Shown here one piece after another: positions 34,316 through 46,460 of a DNA stretch of 64,000 nt. This stretch comes from Euptelea pleiosperma. Its lineage: Eukaryota; Streptophyta; Magnoliopsida; Ranunculales; Eupteleaceae. Positions within the stretch are counted from its first letter, which is position 1. Every line of letters starts with the position of its first letter. A program made the translations under genes and the position numbers. The notes beneath the pieces are model-generated. The model saw only the letters and a program-made list of their open reading frames with translations, was not told the origin of the DNA and did not search any database. The DNA lies in the NCBI GenBank assembly GCA_035048495.1, contig CM068545.1, forward strand, positions 38,702,225-38,766,224, in the 5' to 3' direction.

Positions 34316-35988
34316 TGCATAGCATAGAGATGATGTAGTATCTACGGTGTCTAAATCGGCATCTGTTGTAGGCTTGTAGCATCTATTGCTCCAATGCCTT
34401 AAGCTGATTTGACAAATACAAAGAGTTGTACATAACTGAGAGTAGAACGAGTCATCTTGTCTCATAATACTAGCCTACTAAAAATCTTTACTAATTGATA
34501 AGCTTCGCTCCTAAAGATTCTGTGTTACCAGTTTGAACTGAATATTTTCACTGAGCTTCTCATCAAGTACAATGTTCCAAATGATCCCTCTTTCATGATT
34601 GCCATAAAAACCAACCCAATAACTATTGTTGGTTATATTCAAAATATAACGTTATAAGCTGGTTTTTACTTCTCCATCTAATGCTGTTTAAGAAAAAAAA
34701 TTCAATAATTCTGTGATGCAAAAGCAACTAGCATACTAACTTATTACTGAAAACGTTTGTACCAAATATCAAATTTATGCCACTGGCCATTTCAGTATCT
34801 ATGAAACTCTCACAGAACCGCGTCTGTCCATGGATCTTGAAAATTTCAGTTCAGCTGTAAGTGTCACTCCTCCAACCACGCTATCATACTACGTATTAAT
34901 AGATCTACTAGGCTTATGTTTACTGAAAAACTATATTGGGTAATCCTCAAACAAGTTTTTTAAGGAAAAAGAAGGTAATCTAGGCATAGGGTAATGTTAT
35001 GAATCAACATAAGATCATATCCAAAATACTTCTTGAAATGTGATCATTAATCTACAAGAATATACGAAAAGTCGCATTGGGAAACATGAAATCTGTTTCC
35101 TTAAACTTCTTGAAAGATGCTGCTTGCATCAAATAAATTAAAAAAGTTCTCCATAAATAACAATAATAATACCTATACATTAAGATCTATTAGGTGGTAA
35201 TGTTTACTATGGGACAGTGGATTGGGCTCCATCTATTAATAGAATAAGTCGTTTGACCCTCGTTCCGTTCTTCAGGGGATAATAACCATTTTTTTATTCT
35301 TCCTGAAGAATTGGGATTGTTCATCGATGCTCTTCTTTATGAGGTAAGTGAGTTGGTGGAATGTTTCAGGGAGGAAGCTAAGGATCAATACTGTAACTTG
35401 TAATACTTAAGACATCATCCATCTGATCATGCAACCAAATGGGATTTCTTTCGATGCGTGCCTTGATCAAAGATCTCGGCTTGGTCATTGATCGTATGAT
35501 TTGATTTCATCTAGGTCTTCTCCTTAGATTCTTGGATTAAAATTCTAATTCCACGATGTTCCTTGAAGAAGAAAAAGAAAAGAGTTCTAGTTGAAACTTG
35601 AAAGCAATTGCATAGCCTTACCCTTGGGTGTCTATTTTATTAGTTTTTTTTTATGGGGAGGTTGCAAATAGCATGAGATGTTGGAAATATTCTGAATTTC
35701 GGAGGAATAATCAAGATGGATATTTGTAAACATTAGCCAAATTGAAAATTAACAAGAGATTTCCAAATTAGCATTAATGATCATGTGAAGTTCAGATTAT
35801 CAATAATTTGTTAAAGAAGATTTAAATACCAGAATAAAATTCCCAATGCGATTTAAGTACATACTGGTATTTCCAAGAGAAAAATGCAAAATGAATGACA
35901 GTTGCAAGATCTGTCAATAATCATAAAGGAAAGCAAGAAAACTTATCGGATAGGATATGTAAAAGATCGAGGCACGCATTGAACACAA
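34316..35988. other. Intron 5 sequence without features
   Basis: AT-rich intronic sequence of ABA3 between the MITE and element A. No exon, repeat or RNA gene was seen. It ends with the CACAA target site of element A. Confidence 0.4.
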
Positions 35989-36195
35989 TGTTATCAAATA
36001 CGTATTTTATACGTATTTAGCGTATTTGGTTGTTATGTAAATACCCCTTGGTGTGAGGGGTATACTTGTCTTTTGTAATGTCCCTTTCATATAAATAAGA
36101 TTTATGGAGTCATGTGATACACATATGACATCCTTCTCTCTTCTCTCTCAACTCTAACCTAACCCTAACCCTAAAACCTCCATTGATTTCAACTT
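35989..36195 (+). repeat. Element A 5' LTR and primer-binding site
   Basis: Starts TGTTATCAAATACG and ends TTCAACT just before TGGTATCAGAGCC (about 36196), an exact initiator Met-tRNA complement. It contains an ATAAATAAGATTTATGG block and an AACCCTAACCCTAA block shared with elements D and G. Confidence 0.85.
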
Positions 36196-36968
36196 GGTAT
36201 CAGAGCCATCTATCATCAAGACTTGCCGGAGCACTTTTAGAAGCAAACCAGAGGCAACCTTACGTCTGCCGATGTCATTAGGCCGTACGGCTGACGTCAT
36301 CAACCGTATGGACATGGAGATCGAGGTCTGCTAAAACCTTCACCATTAGATAGATCATATTTTTCTCTGATTTTTGGTGATTGCTTAGGATTTTTTGGGG
36401 GTTTTCTTGGATTTTTTTTGCCCATTCTTCTTGAAATATTCAAGTTTATTGGTTTCTTGAACCAGCTTGTTTTTTAATCTTTGAGGGGTTATTTTTTTCC
36501 TTTGATTTGGTTCTCTACAAACCTAGGAAGATGTTGATTATGCCCATGACTCATTTGATTAAGGATGAAGTATTTTATGAGGATTCTCTCCTCCTCATAT
36601 TACCGCCAGCTTCATTATTGGGCATTTTTGGCGTGCTACCTATACTTCCAGCAATAGTAACCTCTCATTTTACTTCTAAACCCTATTTCATCCTACCTAT
36701 AGCCCATTTTACTGGTTATCTATGGGTCCTATCGTATTTTGGGCTATAGTTCTACCTATTTCAGGCCCTGATTGCTCTATTTTGCATCCATTCGTCGCTT
36801 ATATTGGGCTTTAAGGCCTTTCTAAGGTTCTTGTATGAAGAGTGGAAGGATTTGTCCTCTTTGTGCTGCCCGTGAGGTTTTGCACCATTTCTTGGCTATC
36901 GGATCGGTTTTTTAGGCTTTGTTCTTGCCCAGAGTGTATTTCGTGGTACTCCATCGACTTGTGTCGTT

Positions 36969-38483
36969 ATGGAAACTCTGCCACCTCCTCAGGACATTCC
37001 CTCAGGGTCCAATAGGAGCACGGATGCTACATCCAGTGGAACAGGAGGGTCTATGGTGCATCAATTGGCGTACGAGAACCCCGGATTGCAGATCACCTCA
37101 GTAAAACTTGACGGCAAGAACTAGTTGGAATGGGCACAGGTTGCCTGGTTGTTTATTGGAGGTCGCGGGAACGCCGGGAAGTAGGGCCAACTTACTGGGG
37201 ATACAACTGCACCTGCCAAGACTGATCCTACGTATAGACAATGGGAGACCGATGACCTTACAGGTATGTCATGGCTCCTCAACTCTATGCAGCATGATAT
37301 TAGCTGGAGCTTATTTATAAACACGGCTCAGGAGGTTTGGGAGACGACTAAGAAGACCTATTCCCGATAGCAGAACACTGGCCGGGCCTTCGAGTTGAAG
37401 TAGAGTATCTCCCGTTTCAGACAGAGGGAGAAGTCCCTTGCTGAGTACTACACCTCTCTCCGCAGCGTGTGGCCGGAGCTTGATTATTACTATTCATATC
37501 AGCCTCCATGCTCCGAGGATATTCTCCCGTATCAGCGACATGAGGAGAAGGGTAGGATCTTTGAGTTCTTCTCTGGACTCAATCCCTAGTATGAGCTTGC
37601 TCGGGTCCAGATCCTCAGTAGCAGGGTGGATCTTCCCTCTCTCAGTGAGGTCTATGCTTACCTTTAGAGTGAGAACCGGCAGATATCCCTCCAGGATGAG
37701 CATCCAGTTTCCGAGCGATCAGCGCTAGCCACCTTCTCTGCTCCTCCTGTCTCCCAGTTTCAGTAGTCTCAGAAGGGCCGCTCTTATCAGCCACCTGCTT
37801 CAGCCTCGTCATATGCTTCTATTGGTTCAACTTCTGGGAAGTCTTCTACTTGGGAGAGGCCCAAGAGTGACTACTGCAGTAAGCTTGGGCATGTGAGAGG
37901 CCGATGCTGGAAGCTCCATGGTCATCCCAGCCAGACAAGGTCTTCTGGTGCTCATACTGCCAGTCTGGATGCTCCTTTCCCTCGTGAAGAATTGCCACAT
38001 GAGAGTAGAGTCATGCACTGATGCAGATTGGGTTGGTGCCAAGGATGACAGGAGATCTACATCAGCCTATTGCATCTTTGTAGGAGTCAACTTGGTTACC
38101 TGGAAGAGCAAGAAGCAACATGTAGTTGTCAGATCGGTGTAGAGGCAGAGTTTAGGGCAATGGCTCATGGCCTGTGTGAGATGCTCTGGCTGAAGATGTT
38201 GGTTGCTGAGCTTGGCTTTCCAGTTTTGGGGTCTGTGAGCTTGTATTGTGACAACAAGGCCGCTATCAGCATTGCTCACAATCTAGTACAACATGATCGG
38301 GCCAAACACATTGAAGTGGATCGCCACTTCATTAGGGAGAAGATTGTATCTGGAGAAGATTGTACCCCCTTTGTGAAGACTGATGAGCAAGTAAGGGATG
38401 TCTTCACCAAAGGAGTTCCCAGTTGTCAACTTCACAGCTGTTTATGCAAGTTGGGCATGAGAGATATCTATGCACCAACTTGA
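36969..38483 (+). pseudogene. Element A gag/RNase H deletion remnant
   Basis: The gag-like frame begins at 36969 and includes NPGLQITSVKLDGKN, LEWAQVAWLFIGGRG, an RIFEFFSGL block and a near-intact knuckle (CSKLGHVRGRC, first Cys changed) at about 37873-37915. Many codons are stops, mostly CAG to TAG. At about 37980-37987 the sequence jumps into RNase H: the TDADWVGAKDDRRSTS segment, YCDNKAAISIAHN and DVFTKGVP. The end of the frame is at 38483. Gag once formed the particle and RNase H removed RNA during reverse transcription; neither can work here. Confidence 0.9.
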
Positions 38484-38490
38484 GGGGGAG

Positions 38491-38678
38491 TGTTATCAGA
38501 TACGTATTTAGCGTATTTGGTTGTTCTATAAATACCCTTGGTGTGAGGGGTATACTTGTCTTTTGTAATGTTCAATATAAATAAGATTTATGGAGTCATG
38601 TGATACACATGACATCCTTCTATCTTCTCTCTCAACTCTAACCTAACCCTAACCCTAAAACCTCCATTGATTTCAACT
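38491..38678 (+). repeat. Element A 3' LTR
   Basis: Preceded by the polypurine tract TTGAGGGGGAG (38480-38490). Starts TGTTATCAGATACG and ends TTTCAACT. It is shorter than the 5' LTR through small deletions. Confidence 0.88.
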
Positions 38679-38683
38679 CACAA

Positions 38684-39389
38684 CGCCCTTTCTTCAATGC
38701 TACCAGGCTCATCATGCACACCTCCCATGATACAACAATCAGACCATCCAATTCCAATATTGTAATTGTTGGGTTAGTGGACTCGACTTGTGTTTTACCA
38801 AGAATATAAAGAGGAGAAAGAACAAAACTTGTCCCAAGAAAAAAAATCGAATAAAATTCTACTCTTCTAAGTGTCGGTTTTGAGTTTTTCTCCTACCTAG
38901 ATAAGAGAGCAAAAATTTAAAGATGCCCAGAGTTCCACACCTTTTTGCCCTAATAAGAGCTCATCAAGGCAAAAAGGTAATACAAAGCGCAAGTCAATTA
39001 TTAAAAAGTAGTAATGGAAATAATGCTTAAATGGTTAGAAGTAGAGAAATGGAAAGCTAAACAACTCTCTTAATAAGGGTGCAAATGTAATTAAAATAGT
39101 AAACGAAAAGCCATAAAAATTAATGCTAAAACGGTTAAAATTAGAAACATGATTTGTTATTTAATCCATTCAAAATGTATATAAAATTGGAATCACACTG
39201 CAAAAAATAAGTCACAAAGATTAGTGGATATCTAATCGACTTAAATTGTGTACAAAGATGACCACCTCACAAAAATTTCATTCAAATTTTTTGACAATAT
39301 CATTGCTGCAAGAATAATTGTATAATAAGAGAAGTTATCTCCTTAGATCATATTTACATCAGTTTTATCTTGTGCTTTGCTGATTGCAG
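38684..39389. other. Intron 5, right part
   Basis: AT-rich intronic sequence of ABA3 leading to the acceptor of exon 6. No feature was recognised apart from the polypyrimidine-poor but usable TGATTGCAG acceptor. Confidence 0.4.
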
Positions 39390-39516
39390 GTAATGTTTAC
39401 AATTTATTTGCCTTTCCTTCAGAGTGCAATTTTTCTGGTATGAAATTTAGCCTCGACTTAGTGAAGATTATCAAGGAAGGTTCTGAAAGAGTTTTGGGAG
39501 GCTCACCATATTGCAG
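39390..39516 (+). CDS. ABA3: ABA3 exon 6
   Basis: The acceptor CTGATTGCAG ends at 39389. The exon reads GNVYNLFAFPSECNFSG, then MKFSLDLVKIIKEGSERVL and GGSPYC. NLFAFPxECNFSG is diagnostic for plant Moco sulfurases. It ends TGCAG/GTATAA at 39516 in phase 2. The next intron is about 19 kb and filled by elements C, D and E. Confidence 0.95.
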
Positions 39517-39843
39517 GTATAAGTTTTCTTGCAAATTTATATTGGGTATACAGTTTCTAAGTACGGTTATTTACTTTCTGCTTTCTCAAAAATACCAACC
39601 AAGGTTTTAAATTTTGATTTCCATGTATATTTCATGGAATATGTCAATTAGTATAGAAATACCATATAAGTTTTGGAAATTATGAAAACATCACATGAAA
39701 TGGAAAAACATAAAAAAGATGTAATAAAATTTGAGGAATGATATAAAAGCACGAAAACATACTTATAGTTCCTCATACAATAACAACCATTTGGTTTGGG
39801 AAAAGCAAGATCAATAGTGTTAGGTACAACTTGGCATAGGTAT

Positions 39844-40027
39844 TGGTGTTAGGGTGTACCCTTTATGTTATAAGGGACACCTTTGTATTGTAAGGGCATT
39901 CTTGTCCATGTAAAGTTCTTACATAAATAAGAAGTTTGGAGTCACATACTCTTCTTTTCTTCCCATATTTGCTCTCCTCTCTCTCTCTTGAAACACTAAC
40001 CTTGAAACCCTAACCCTAAATTCAACT
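39844..40027 (+). repeat. Element C 5' LTR
   Basis: About 184 bp with AGGGTGTACCCTTTATG near the start, matching the 3' LTR at 53116. It ends ATTCAACT directly before TGTTATCAGAGCC (40028), a primer-binding site with one mismatch. Confidence 0.85.
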
Positions 40028-40039
40028 TGTTATCAGAGC

Positions 40040-40697
40040 CAAAGATCAAGATCGGAGTCTAAGATGAAGAGAATCTACAGGAGATCAAGAACGGGAGGTG
40101 CTGGTGTCATTGGGCTGTACGACTGACGTTAGCAACCGTACAGACACACATCCCAAGGTCGGCATCTGAGGTCACCACCCGCTGAAGAATGATTTTACGG
40201 AGTTTTTGGTTATTTTTGGGAATTTTTTTGAGTTGATCTTGTTGGAGTTTTGCTCAGTTTTCTAAAAAAAAGGTGAGAAATTGTTTTTCAGTTTAGCTCG
40301 TTTCTTGGATCTATAAGAGGGTTCTTGCCTGGATTTGTTGCTACGTTTTAGCCCTCTACATAATTTTTGATGTCATGAATCCAACCTTGTTGGATTCCTT
40401 GGAGTATTGAAGGTTTTGGAAGGAAAACTTCCCCCAATATTACCACCAACCCCTATAATAGGGTTTTTTGGCTATATTTTGGGTTCTCAGACCCACTCGT
40501 TCCTCTTTGTTGCCTCTTATCTGTCTTCCTGATCTTTTATGTGGTGCGTTTGGAAGATCCCATGAAGATGTTTGAGTTTTAGGTGATGGGTTGTTCTATG
40601 GTTTTAACCCTCTTTGATCTTGCTTACAAGCTGTGTTAGGCCTTTGTGTGTATACAACCCTCTTTTTTCTTTGGTTGCTTCTCTCATTTGTTGACAT
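40040..40697 (+). other. Element C leader, left of the D insertion
   Basis: Untranslated leader between primer-binding site and gag. It has a GTACGACTGACG phrase also seen in leaders of the other family members, and ends with GACAT (40693-40697), the target site of element D. Gag resumes after D at 46452. Confidence 0.7.
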
Positions 40698-40928
40698 AGT
40701 TGAATTAGTGAATTAGGGTTTGATTTAGGTCTAGAGGTAGAGATGGAAGAGAAGAGAGAGAGAGAGAGGAAAGAGAAGTGGGAAAGGATGTCATATGATT
40801 AGATCACTATGACTCCATAAATCTTATTTATATAAAACCCAAATACAAAGACAAGTATACCCCTCTAGGGAGGTATTTACAGATATACCCCTCATGCATG
40901 AAAATACGTAAAGACGTATATGATAACA
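40698..40928 (-). repeat. Element D 3' LTR
   Basis: On the minus strand it begins TGTTATCATATACG and ends ...ATTCAACT. The adjoining polypurine tract is AACTTGAGGGGGAG (about 40929-40942). Confidence 0.92.
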
Positions 40929-40935
40929 CTCCCCC

Positions 40936-42915
40936 TCAAGTTGGTGCATAAATATCTTTCATGCCCAACTTGCACAAACACTTATGTAGTTGCCAACTAG
41001 GTACGCCTTTAGTGAAAATATCTGCAAGTTGTTCATCAGTCTTCACAAAAAGAGTGCATACTGCCCCAGAGACAATCTTCTCTCTAATGAAGTGGCAGTC
41101 CACCTTAATGTGCATGGCACGATCATGCTGAACAGGATTATGAGCACTGCTGATGGCGGCCTTGTTGTCGCAGTACAAGCTCACAGACCATGAAACTGAA
41201 AAGCCAAGTTTAGCGACCAACACCTTTAACCAAAGCATCTCACATAGACCATGAGCCATTGCCCCGAATTCGGCTTCAGCACTAGATCTAGCAACAACTG
41301 GTTGCTTCTTGCTCCTCCAAGTGACCAGATTGCCCCCAACAAGGGTGCAATACCCTGAAGTAGATCGTTGATCATCTTTGGCACCTGCCCAGTCTGCATC
41401 CGTATACGCCTCTATACGCATGTGGCCATTCTTCTCAAAAAGAAGACCTCTACCAGGAGCTGACTTGAGATACCTTAAGATCTTATGTGCGGCCTCTAGA
41501 TGAACACCTCTAGGTGAGTGCATATACTGACTGATCACACTCACTACATAGGCAATATCTGGTCTGGTTAGAGAGAGATAGATCAGTCTCCCAACTAATC
41601 TCTGGAAGCTCCTTACATCCTGTAGTGGCTCACTACTGACATCGGCCAACTAGTGGTTCTGTTTTATAGGAGTTTCCACCGGCTTGGTACCCAACTTGCC
41701 TGAGTCCTTCAACAGATCTAAGATGTACTTCCTCTGAGATATGAAGATCCCTGATTTGATCTTACAATTTCAATACCTAGGAAGTACTTGAGAGATCCTA
41801 GATCCTTGGTTTCAAACTCCTCTGCTAACTGACGCTTCAGCGTTGCCACCTCTTCTGCATCATTCCCTGTGAAAATAATGTCATCAACATAAACAATGAG
41901 GGCAGTGGTGTGCTTCCCTCGATGCTTCACAAACAGAGTGTGATCTGCTTGACTCTGAGTGTAGCCCAGCTTCTTCACAGCTAGGGTGAACCTCTCAAAC
42001 CATGCTCGTGGAGATTGCTTTAGCCCATAGAGGGCTTTCTTCAGTCGACACACCTTGCTACTATTCCCTGGTGGAGTGAATCCAGGAGGAGGCACCATGT
42101 AGACTTCTTCATGTAGGTCGCCATGAAGGAATGCATTCTTCACATCCAGCTGATGCAGAGGCCACATTTGATTTGCTGCCAGGGACAGCAGCACCCTAAT
42201 GGAGTTCATTTTGGCCACTAGAGCAAAGGTCTCCACATAGTCAATCCCATAGGTCTGAGTGTACCCCTTGGCTACTAATCTTGCCTTGTACTTCTCAATT
42301 GACCCGTCTGCCTAGTATTTGACTGTGAACACCCATCTGCAACCCACAGGTTTCTTGCCTCTTGGCAAATCAACAAGTTCCCATGTCCCATTCTTGTCAG
42401 GAGCTCTCATTTCCTCTATCATAGCAGCTTTCCACCTTGGTTGAGCCAAACCTTCTGCCATAGAAGAAGGAATAGGAATGGTAGAAAGGGTATGTGACAA
42501 AAGCTTTATAGGAGGGAGATAAGGCATCATAGGAGACAAAGTGGCTCAAAGGATGCTGAGTGCAACTTCTGACTCCTTTTCGTAAAGCAATGGGAAGATC
42601 AGAAGCATCAGTAGAAGGAGAAATGATAGGTATAGAAGGAGAAGGATTACCTTGATCTGAGGATGGTACCACTGGTGCCGGATCCACTGTGACTCTCTTC
42701 CTTCTGTGATAGACTCGGAGCTCCTTCCGAGTACCAGGAGCACTGTCAATCACAGTAGCAGGTGGAGTAGTTTGAGGCCTCTCAAACTCGAGAGGGAGAA
42801 GAAAGTAATATAGCAGGAAGAGGAACATCACACCTCTCTTCACTACTACTCTCCCCCTGAAGAGAGGCGGAGAAAAAAGGTAGATCCTCATGAAATGTGA
42901 CATCCATAGAAACAA
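40936..42915 (-). pseudogene. Element D reverse transcriptase and RNase H
   Basis: Minus-strand pieces 42915-42397 (linker and RT start), 42539-42312 (LPRGKKPVGCRWVF), 42236-41718 (LDVKNAFLHGDL, LYGLKQSPRAWFERF, active site YVDD within LIVYVDDIIFTG) and 41649-40936 (RNase H: YTDADWAGAKDD, SSAEAEF, YCDNKAA, DIFTKGVP). Catalytic residues of both enzymes are present. Breaks are an apparent one-base insertion near 42490, a TAG at 42312-42314, a frameshift near 41760 and a TAG near 41650. The product would copy element RNA into DNA if intact. Confidence 0.92.
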
Positions 42916-44434
42916 ATTTCTTTACGGTGGAGGGATGGTAACACTTATACCCTTTATGGTTATAAGAGTAACCCAGAAAGACACATTTAAGTGCCTTAGG
43001 ATCGAGTTTGGTACGATGAGGACCGAGAATGTGCACATAGCATACACACCCAAAGATGCGAGGAGGAACTGCAAAGAGGGATGCATCGGGAGTAAGGACT
43101 TGTAGTGGAGACTTGAAGTTGAGAACACGAGAGGGCATTCTATTAGTCAAATAAGCGACAGTTAAAACAACATCCGACCAATAGGATTTGGGGACTTTGG
43201 AGCCGATCAGAAGAGATCGAGCAACCTCAGTCAGATGACGTATCTTTCTTTCAGCTACACCATTTTGTTGAGGGGTGTAGCTGCAAGAATTTTGGTGACA
43301 AATCCCATGGTCTAAAAAATACTGTTGGAGTCCCTCATAGATATACACTCCACCCTGGTCAGAACGAAGGACCTCGATGGAGGCACCAAACTGAGTTAGG
43401 ATCATCTTATGAAAACCCTTAAAGATGGAATGAACCACATCTTTGGTTTTCATAGGATAAACCCAGGTGCATCTAATATGATCATCAACAAAAATAACAA
43501 AATAGCGGAAGCCAAAAATAGAAACCACAGGGGAAGGACCCCATACATCAGAATGCATAAGATCAAAAGAAATAGATGTTCGATTACCTCTTGAAGGATA
43601 AGTAGATCGACAGTGTTTTGAAAGCTCAAATGTCTCACAATGCAAGTCAGATAACAAAACAGAAACAAATAAAGCTGGAAATAAAAGTTTGAGATACTGA
43701 AATGAAACATGCCCCAGACGGGCATGCCAACATAAAACAGACTCTATGCTACTCCTACTACTAGGTGAGGACTGCAGTGCTATGAGCTCAGACGGTCGTC
43801 CATCAAGAAGGTACAGGCCACCAGCTTCATATCCAGTGCCAATCATCCTCCTCGTCTCGAGGTCCTGAAAGACACAGTATGAAGGAAAGAAAGTTACACT
43901 GCAATGCAATGATTTGGTAAGAGCACCAACAGATAAGAGATTAGAAGTAAAATTGGGCACATGTAAAACAGATGCAAGTGGAAGCTTAGGAGAGGGGAGA
44001 ACAACCCCTTTCCCAGACACAGAAGATAAAGTGCCATCTGCAGTTCTAACTTTATCACGGCCAGAACAAATAGAATAGCTAGAAAATAAGGAAGACATGC
44101 CTGTCATGTGTTCCGAAGCCCCTGAATCAATGATCCATTTAGGACTGGAAGTGGGAATGGACACATGATGGGCAAGCCTAATGATACCTGTCTGTGCAAA
44201 GGATGAAGTAGCAGAAGGACCATCTAGCTGAGAGAGCAACCGACGAAGCCCTGCAAGCTCGGAAGCAGCCAAGGGACTAGTAGAAGCCAGTGGAGAGGAA
44301 CTCTGATGCGGCTGGGTGAACGGAGTAGAGTTCTGAAGAGACGGATCTGCCGGTGATGCCAAAGTGTCCATGCTAGCAGAGTGGGCACCCGAAGATCCAG
44401 GCTGACTGAAGTGAGGAGGCCTGCCAAACAACAC
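42782..44434 (-). pseudogene. Element D protease and integrase
   Basis: A 550-codon open frame on the minus strand, far longer than anything else in the window. In order: a Ser/Pro-rich spacer, the aspartic protease motif DSGASEHMTG near 44130, the GAG-pre-integrase zinc region (HARLGHVSFQYL ... CETFELSKHC, where the first CxxC is now CxxF), and the integrase core with Asp in HSDVWGP, Asp in LRSDQGG and Glu in NGVAERK. It ends with a frameshift near 42790. The zinc-ligand loss alone suggests a dead integrase. Confidence 0.92.
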
Positions 44435-45481
44435 CCAGCACTTGTCCCGTATGTGACCTAACTTGCCATAGTGATCACATTTGGGCCTCTCCCTGGAGGG
44501 CTTCCCAGTAGTGGGAGGATGATACTACTGACCAGGAGAAGTATACTACTGGCTAGGAGAAGGATACTGCTGACCAGGAGAAGTATACTGCTGGCTAGGA
44601 GAAGGATACTGTTGGCTAGGAGAAGAAAAAGTCTTCGGCTTCTGAAAGCGTTGAGACTGGGAATTGGATCCACTATACGTAGATGTGACAAGAGCAGATT
44701 TCTCAGGAGGAGGATATGGTGCCATAGCACTACGTCTGCTCTCCTCACTCTGAATGTACGAGTACACCTCTGCTAGAGAAGGTAGACCAGATCGATTGCT
44801 CAGGAGCTGAACTCTAACCAACTCATACTCAGAGTTGAGTCCTGAAAGGAACTCAAAGATCCGACTCTTCTCCACATGTCTCTGATAGCTGTTGATGTTC
44901 TCAGAACCAGTCGGATGAAAGGCATGGTAGTGATCTAACTCCTCCCACATGCTTCTGAGAGTGGCAAAGTAATATGACAAAGATCTCTCCTCCTGGTGAA
45001 ATCGAGAAATACTCTGCTTAAGCTGATAGGCGCGACCAACATTCTGTTGCTGAGAGTAAATCTTCCGAGTGGATTCCTAAATTTCATGAGCAGTTTGCAT
45101 GAAGAGAAAGCCACGACTGATATGTGGTTGCATAGAGCTAACAAGCTAGGACATCACAGTGAGATTGTCCATCTCCCACTTAGCATAGGAAGGATCATCA
45201 GGTGAAGCAGGTTCAGTAATACGACCTGTCAAATAACCCATCTTACCACGGCCTCCTATGAATATCTTAGCGGCCTGTGACCACTCAAGATAATTTTTCC
45301 CATCCAATTTCACTGTAGTTATTTGCAATCCGGGGTTTTCCACGACCATCTGAGACACCATAGGTCCTCCAATCCCTCTGGAGGTGGCTTCCGTGCTCAA
45401 TATAGATCTGGAAGGAGTATCCGGGATAATAGGTGGTACAATAGGTGGGATAGGATCTAATAGAGGAAGATTTGCAGCCAT
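44435..45481 (-). pseudogene. Element D gag
   Basis: The minus-strand ATG at 45481-45479 begins MAANLPLLDPIPPIVPP. It continues with ENPGLQITTVKLDGKNYLE and FIGGRGKMGYLTG, the Copia gag domain. In-frame stops at about 45148 and 45080 replace Trp codons. Residues of 44980-44546 include HVEKSRIFEFLSGLN and a PSPSQQY-type repeat, in which two Gln codons are TAG (44528-44550). The zinc knuckle near 44435-44480 has Tyr for the second Cys (CDHYGKLGHIRDKC). Confidence 0.9.
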
Positions 45482-46202
45482 TTCCACCAAAAAAAACAAC
45501 AACAAGGAAAGCCAAAGGAAAGCTAAATAGAGAAGCTATGCACACCTAAGAGCCAAGGCGGCACCATAGATCAAAAAAAGGTTTAACAAGACAAGGCAAG
45601 TGTCGAAATACCCAATTCGAACCTCCGGAATGTATCAAAAAAAGGGTTGTTGAGAGGCTATTAACACCGAAGAGCCATGGCAGCAACCTACGGATGGTTG
45701 GAAATACCATAGAGACAATAAAAACCATTTAACAAAGGTTTAGAGTGATGTTGGGGAGAAAAGAGACCCAATCGACAGTCCTATTGGGCTTAAAGTCGTT
45801 ACCGGCGGTAACTATAGGGCAGAAAACTCGTCCCATGCTCTCCAAATCAGCATGAACCCATCCTTATGTGGTATGTACGTGAAGAGGATAAAAAAGGAAT
45901 CAAAACGAAGTAATAAACCCCCCCAAAAAGGCCTTTAAGGCTCCAAGAACAAGGCTGGTTCGAAAACCTGATTTTTTTGAATTATATAGAAGAATGGATA
46001 AAAAACTATCCAAACAAATTGTAAAAAATCAGCAAAAATCACCAAAAAAGAGGATAAATCATACTCTATTAGGATCTTGAATTTCAGGTCGATCTGAGAA
46101 CCTTGTCCGTACGACTGCTGACGTCAGCCGTACGGCTTTGATGACGTCATCGTCCTCTTGGCAGCCCTCTGATCTGTGTTCTTGTGAAAGAAATTAGGGT
46201 TG

Positions 46203-46446
46203 GCTCTGATACCAAGTTGAATTAGTGAATTAGGGTTTGATTCAGTTCTAGGGTTTCAAGGTAGAGATGGAAGAGAAGAGAGAGAGGAAAGAGAAGAGGG
46301 AAAGGATGTCATATGATTAAATCACTATGACTCCATAAATCTTATTTATATAAAACCCAAATACAAAGACAAGAATACCCCTCTAGGGAGGTATTTGCAG
46401 ATATATCCCTCGTACATGAAAATACGTAAAGACGTATATGATAACA
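46203..46446 (-). repeat. Element D 5' LTR and primer-binding site
   Basis: The LTR is 46446-46215 on the minus strand (TGTTATCATATACG ... ATTCAACT). The primer-binding site is 46214-46203, exactly TGGTATCAGAGC. The leader (45490-46200) contains a pair of GTACGGCTGACGTCAGC-like palindromic words near 46115. Confidence 0.92.
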
Positions 46447-46460
46447 GACATTGGGTATCC

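Larger units (their letters stand above)
35989..38678 (+). mobile_element. Copia element A, internally deleted
   Basis: Target-site duplication CACAA (35984-35988 and 38679-38683). LTRs start TGTTATCA and end ...TTTCAACT. The element is 2690 bp, about half the size of its relative D, because protease, integrase and nearly all reverse transcriptase are missing. What remains is gag fused directly to RNase H. The orientation is the same as the host gene. Confidence 0.93.
40698..46446 (-). mobile_element. Copia element D, near full-length, minus strand
   Basis: 5749 bp with target-site duplication GACAT (40693-40697 and 46447-46451), inserted in the leader of element C. On the minus strand it reads LTR, primer-binding site, gag, protease, integrase, reverse transcriptase, RNase H, polypurine tract, LTR. 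The two LTRs are almost the same length (231 and 232 bp) and highly similar, so this is among the younger insertions. Several stops and frameshifts make it defective. Confidence 0.95.

Noticed and set aside
42782..44434. A 550-codon open frame, the longest in the window, as a host gene
   Set aside because: It contains protease and integrase motifs and lies between the two LTRs of element D.
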